Shown: positions 38,785-39,903 of the stretch, piece after piece | Numbering within the stretch: the first letter of the stretch is position 1 | How the letters are laid out: each line of letters opens with the position of its first letter | NCBI GenBank assembly: GCA_013299055.1 | Contig: JAAFKB010000033.1 | Location: 1 to 39,903, forward strand | DNA: 39,903 bases | Reading direction: 5' to 3' | DNA from: Sphaerotilus sp. | Lineage (GTDB): Bacteria; Pseudomonadota; Gammaproteobacteria; Burkholderiales; Burkholderiaceae_C | The notes under the pieces: model-generated | Told to the model about the DNA's origin: nothing | Databases searched by the model: none | What the model saw: the letters and a program-made list of their open reading frames with translations, nothing else | Position numbers and translations under genes: made by a program

Positions 38785-38805
38785 GCCTGCACGGTGGATG
38801 CAGGC
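38785..38805. repeat. Stem-loop GCCTGCA/TGCAGGC upstream of the DUF3047-like gene
   Basis: GCCTGCA (38785-38791) and TGCAGGC (38799-38805) pair perfectly around a 7-base loop. It lies 20 bases upstream of the DUF3047-like start, in its likely leader, and shares the GCCTGC arm with the hairpin at 38860-38875. Confidence 0.45.
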
Positions 38806-38813
38806 TTCCATGA

Positions 38814-38839
38814 AAAAAGCCACCCGAAGGTGGCTTTTT
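38814..38839 (-). terminator. Intrinsic terminator of the porin gene
   Basis: AAAAAGCCACC (38814-38824) pairs perfectly with GGTGGCTTTTT (38829-38839) around the tetraloop CGAA, read as UUCG on the porin mRNA. Eleven perfect pairs and A/T tails on both sides make it work in both directions. Confidence 0.93.
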
Positions 38840-38859
38840 GGCTTGGCTTCGATCAGCAC

Positions 38860-38875
38860 GCCTGCCTGCGCAGGC
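38860..38875. repeat. Stem-loop GCCTGC/GCAGGC just behind the porin stop
   Basis: GCCTGC (38860-38865) and GCAGGC (38870-38875) pair around the loop CTGC, seven bases past the porin stop codon and 20 bases before the main terminator. It may protect the porin mRNA 3' end. Confidence 0.4.
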
Positions 38876-38882
38876 GCGTGGA

Positions 38883-39884
38883 TCAGAAGTTGTGCTGGAC
38901 GCCGAAGTCGTAGGCGTTCTTTTCCGTGCCAGAAGCAGTCCAGCTCACACGGCTGACATCGGTGTACAGCTGCGTGCGCTTGGACAGATCATGGCGATAG
39001 CCGATCGACGTCTTCTTGACCGTCAGACCCGTGCTGGTGCCAGCGACCAGGGTGGTCCCGATCTTCTGCTGGGCGAAACCCACCAGGACGCGACCAGCGC
39101 CGACGTTGAACGATGCACCAACGATACCCTGCTTGATCTTGTTGTTGGTCGCTGCATTGGTTTCACCGGAACCGATGGCTGCGGTGATGCGTGCCGGACC
39201 AAAGGTGAAGCCGACACCAGCCGTCATCAGGTTGTCATTGGCACCCGTCGGGTTGTCGTAGCCGACAGCGGCCAGCAGCGGACCGGCAGCGTACTGCACG
39301 GCGACCGAGTACGGACGCTTGTTGGGGCTGCCAGCTTCGAGTTCAGCGATGTCGGCAGCGACCTTCAGGCCACCGAAGGTGCCGTCGTAGCGCAGCGAGT
39401 TCTGGGTGCGGATGCGAGCGCCAGCGCCAGCGCCAGTCAGCGAATTGCCGCGCAGGCCACCGACGGTGTCACCACCGAACGGGTCGAATGCGTTTTGCGC
39501 CAGGATGAAGGCTGCGGTGTACTGGCGACCCAGGTTGACGGTGCCGAACGCGCCGCCCAGACCGACGGTCGAGTAACCTTGCCAGAACACGCTTGCAGGG
39601 TTGGCGCCGCCAGCGGCACCGGTCGAGTTGGTGCCAGCGCCGACGCCGGTGTCAGGGCTGAAACGGTGCTCGAAACCGAACATGGCGCGCAGGCCACCGC
39701 CCAGATCTTCCACGCCACGCACGCCCAGACGGCTGCCATGGGCGTCCAGGACTTGCTTGTCGGTCGAGTTGGCGGTCTTGCCGACGCCCAGGTCAACCTT
39801 GCCGTACAGCGTGACCGACGATTGAGCCGAAGCGGCACCAGCGAATGCGCCCAGAACGGCGAGAGCGAGCAGAGACTTCTTCAT
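38883..39884 (-). CDS. Outer-membrane porin (Burkholderiales general porin family)
   Basis: Trimeric beta-barrel porin, 333 residues. The signal peptide MKKSLLALAVLGAFAGAASA is cleaved before QSSVTLYGKVDLGVGK, the family's typical first strand. GSRLGVRGVEDLGGGLRAMFGFEHRF is the second conserved block, and FWQGYSTVGLGGAFGTVNLGRQYTAAF the third. The C-terminus is FGVQHNF with the terminal Phe needed for barrel assembly. ATG 39884 has an AGGAGA ribosome site six bases upstream. A strong terminator and extra hairpins follow, which fits a highly expressed single-gene transcript. Its promoter lies beyond the window. Confidence 0.97.
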   Translation of the reverse strand: MKKSLLALAVLGAFAGAASAQSSVTLYGKVDLGVGKTANSTDKQVLDAHGSRLGVRGVEDLGGGLRAMFGFEHRFSPDTGVGAGTNSTGAAGGANPASVFWQGYSTVGLGGAFGTVNLGRQYTAAFILAQNAFDPFGGDTVGGLRGNSLTGAGAGARIRTQNSLRYDGTFGGLKVAADIAELEAGSPNKRPYSVAVQYAAGPLLAAVGYDNPTGANDNLMTAGVGFTFGPARITAAIGSGETNAATNNKIKQGIVGASFNVGAGRVLVGFAQQKIGTTLVAGTSTGLTVKKTSIGYRHDLSKRTQLYTDVSRVSWTASGTEKNAYDFGVQHNF

Positions 39885-39903
39885 GCAAATATCTCCTAGG
39901 TTG

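Overview
The window is about 39.9 kb of a high-GC (roughly two-thirds G+C) betaproteobacterial chromosome. Gene content and protein style (a Burkholderiales-type porin, a BPSS1780-like membrane protein, a one-piece tmRNA with a beta-type tag, the xseB-ispA-dxs cluster, a ThrB of the aminoglycoside-phosphotransferase fold) point to Burkholderiales. The Leptothrix/Sphaerotilus/Ideonella side of the order is my best guess, but it is an inference. Genes are packed tightly, with many 4-base start/stop overlaps. I saw no insertion sequence, integrase, phage gene, tRNA, rRNA or CRISPR array, so this looks like ordinary core chromosome with a few accessory insertions.

Layout. 1-1.75 kb: the 3' part of ubiG, then gph, then ssrA (tmRNA), whose promoter lies over the gph stop codon. 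1.85-5.3 kb (minus): a Rieske oxygenase, an EamA-type exporter and a two-domain sulfurtransferase in a row, followed by a universal stress protein. 5.66-9.08 kb (plus): xseB-ispA-dxs, supplying polyprenyl precursors, plus a small membrane protein. 9.06-12.46 kb (minus): katG followed by a YbfB-like MFS transporter. 12.66-15.16 kb (plus): ureE-ureF-MFS, two urease accessory genes separated from any other urease gene. 15.2-18 kb: a degenerate GIY-YIG-like protein diverging from an orphan ParA ATPase, then a glycosyltransferase. 18-22.7 kb: polA diverging from thrB and a polytopic membrane protein. 22.8-26.1 kb: a 1107-residue RTX calcium-binding protein built only of repeats. 26.2-30.06 kb: an SDR gene diverging from an M48 lipoprotein peptidase, an anchored hypothetical protein and an AIM24/TIGR00266 protein. 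30.06-32.5 kb: upp and rpiA (minus), with pyrD divergent. 32.5-38 kb (minus): a complete five-gene peptide/nickel-type ABC importer. 38.06-39.88 kb: a DUF3047-like lipoprotein and a major porin.

Most genes are housekeeping: ubiquinone, isoprenoid, pyrimidine, threonine and pentose-phosphate metabolism, DNA repair, ribosome rescue and peroxide defence. The parts that repay a second look are (i) the isolated ureEF pair, its 11-bp tandem repeats and its translationally coupled MFS gene, (ii) a dense cluster of perfect palindromes upstream of the orphan parA, (iii) the modular RTX protein with no enzymatic domain, (iv) strings of perfect stem-loops between ssrA and the stress-protein gene and behind the porin gene, and (v) predicted near-leaderless starts for polA and pyrD. 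I did not find a clearly new multi-gene defence or mobile system.
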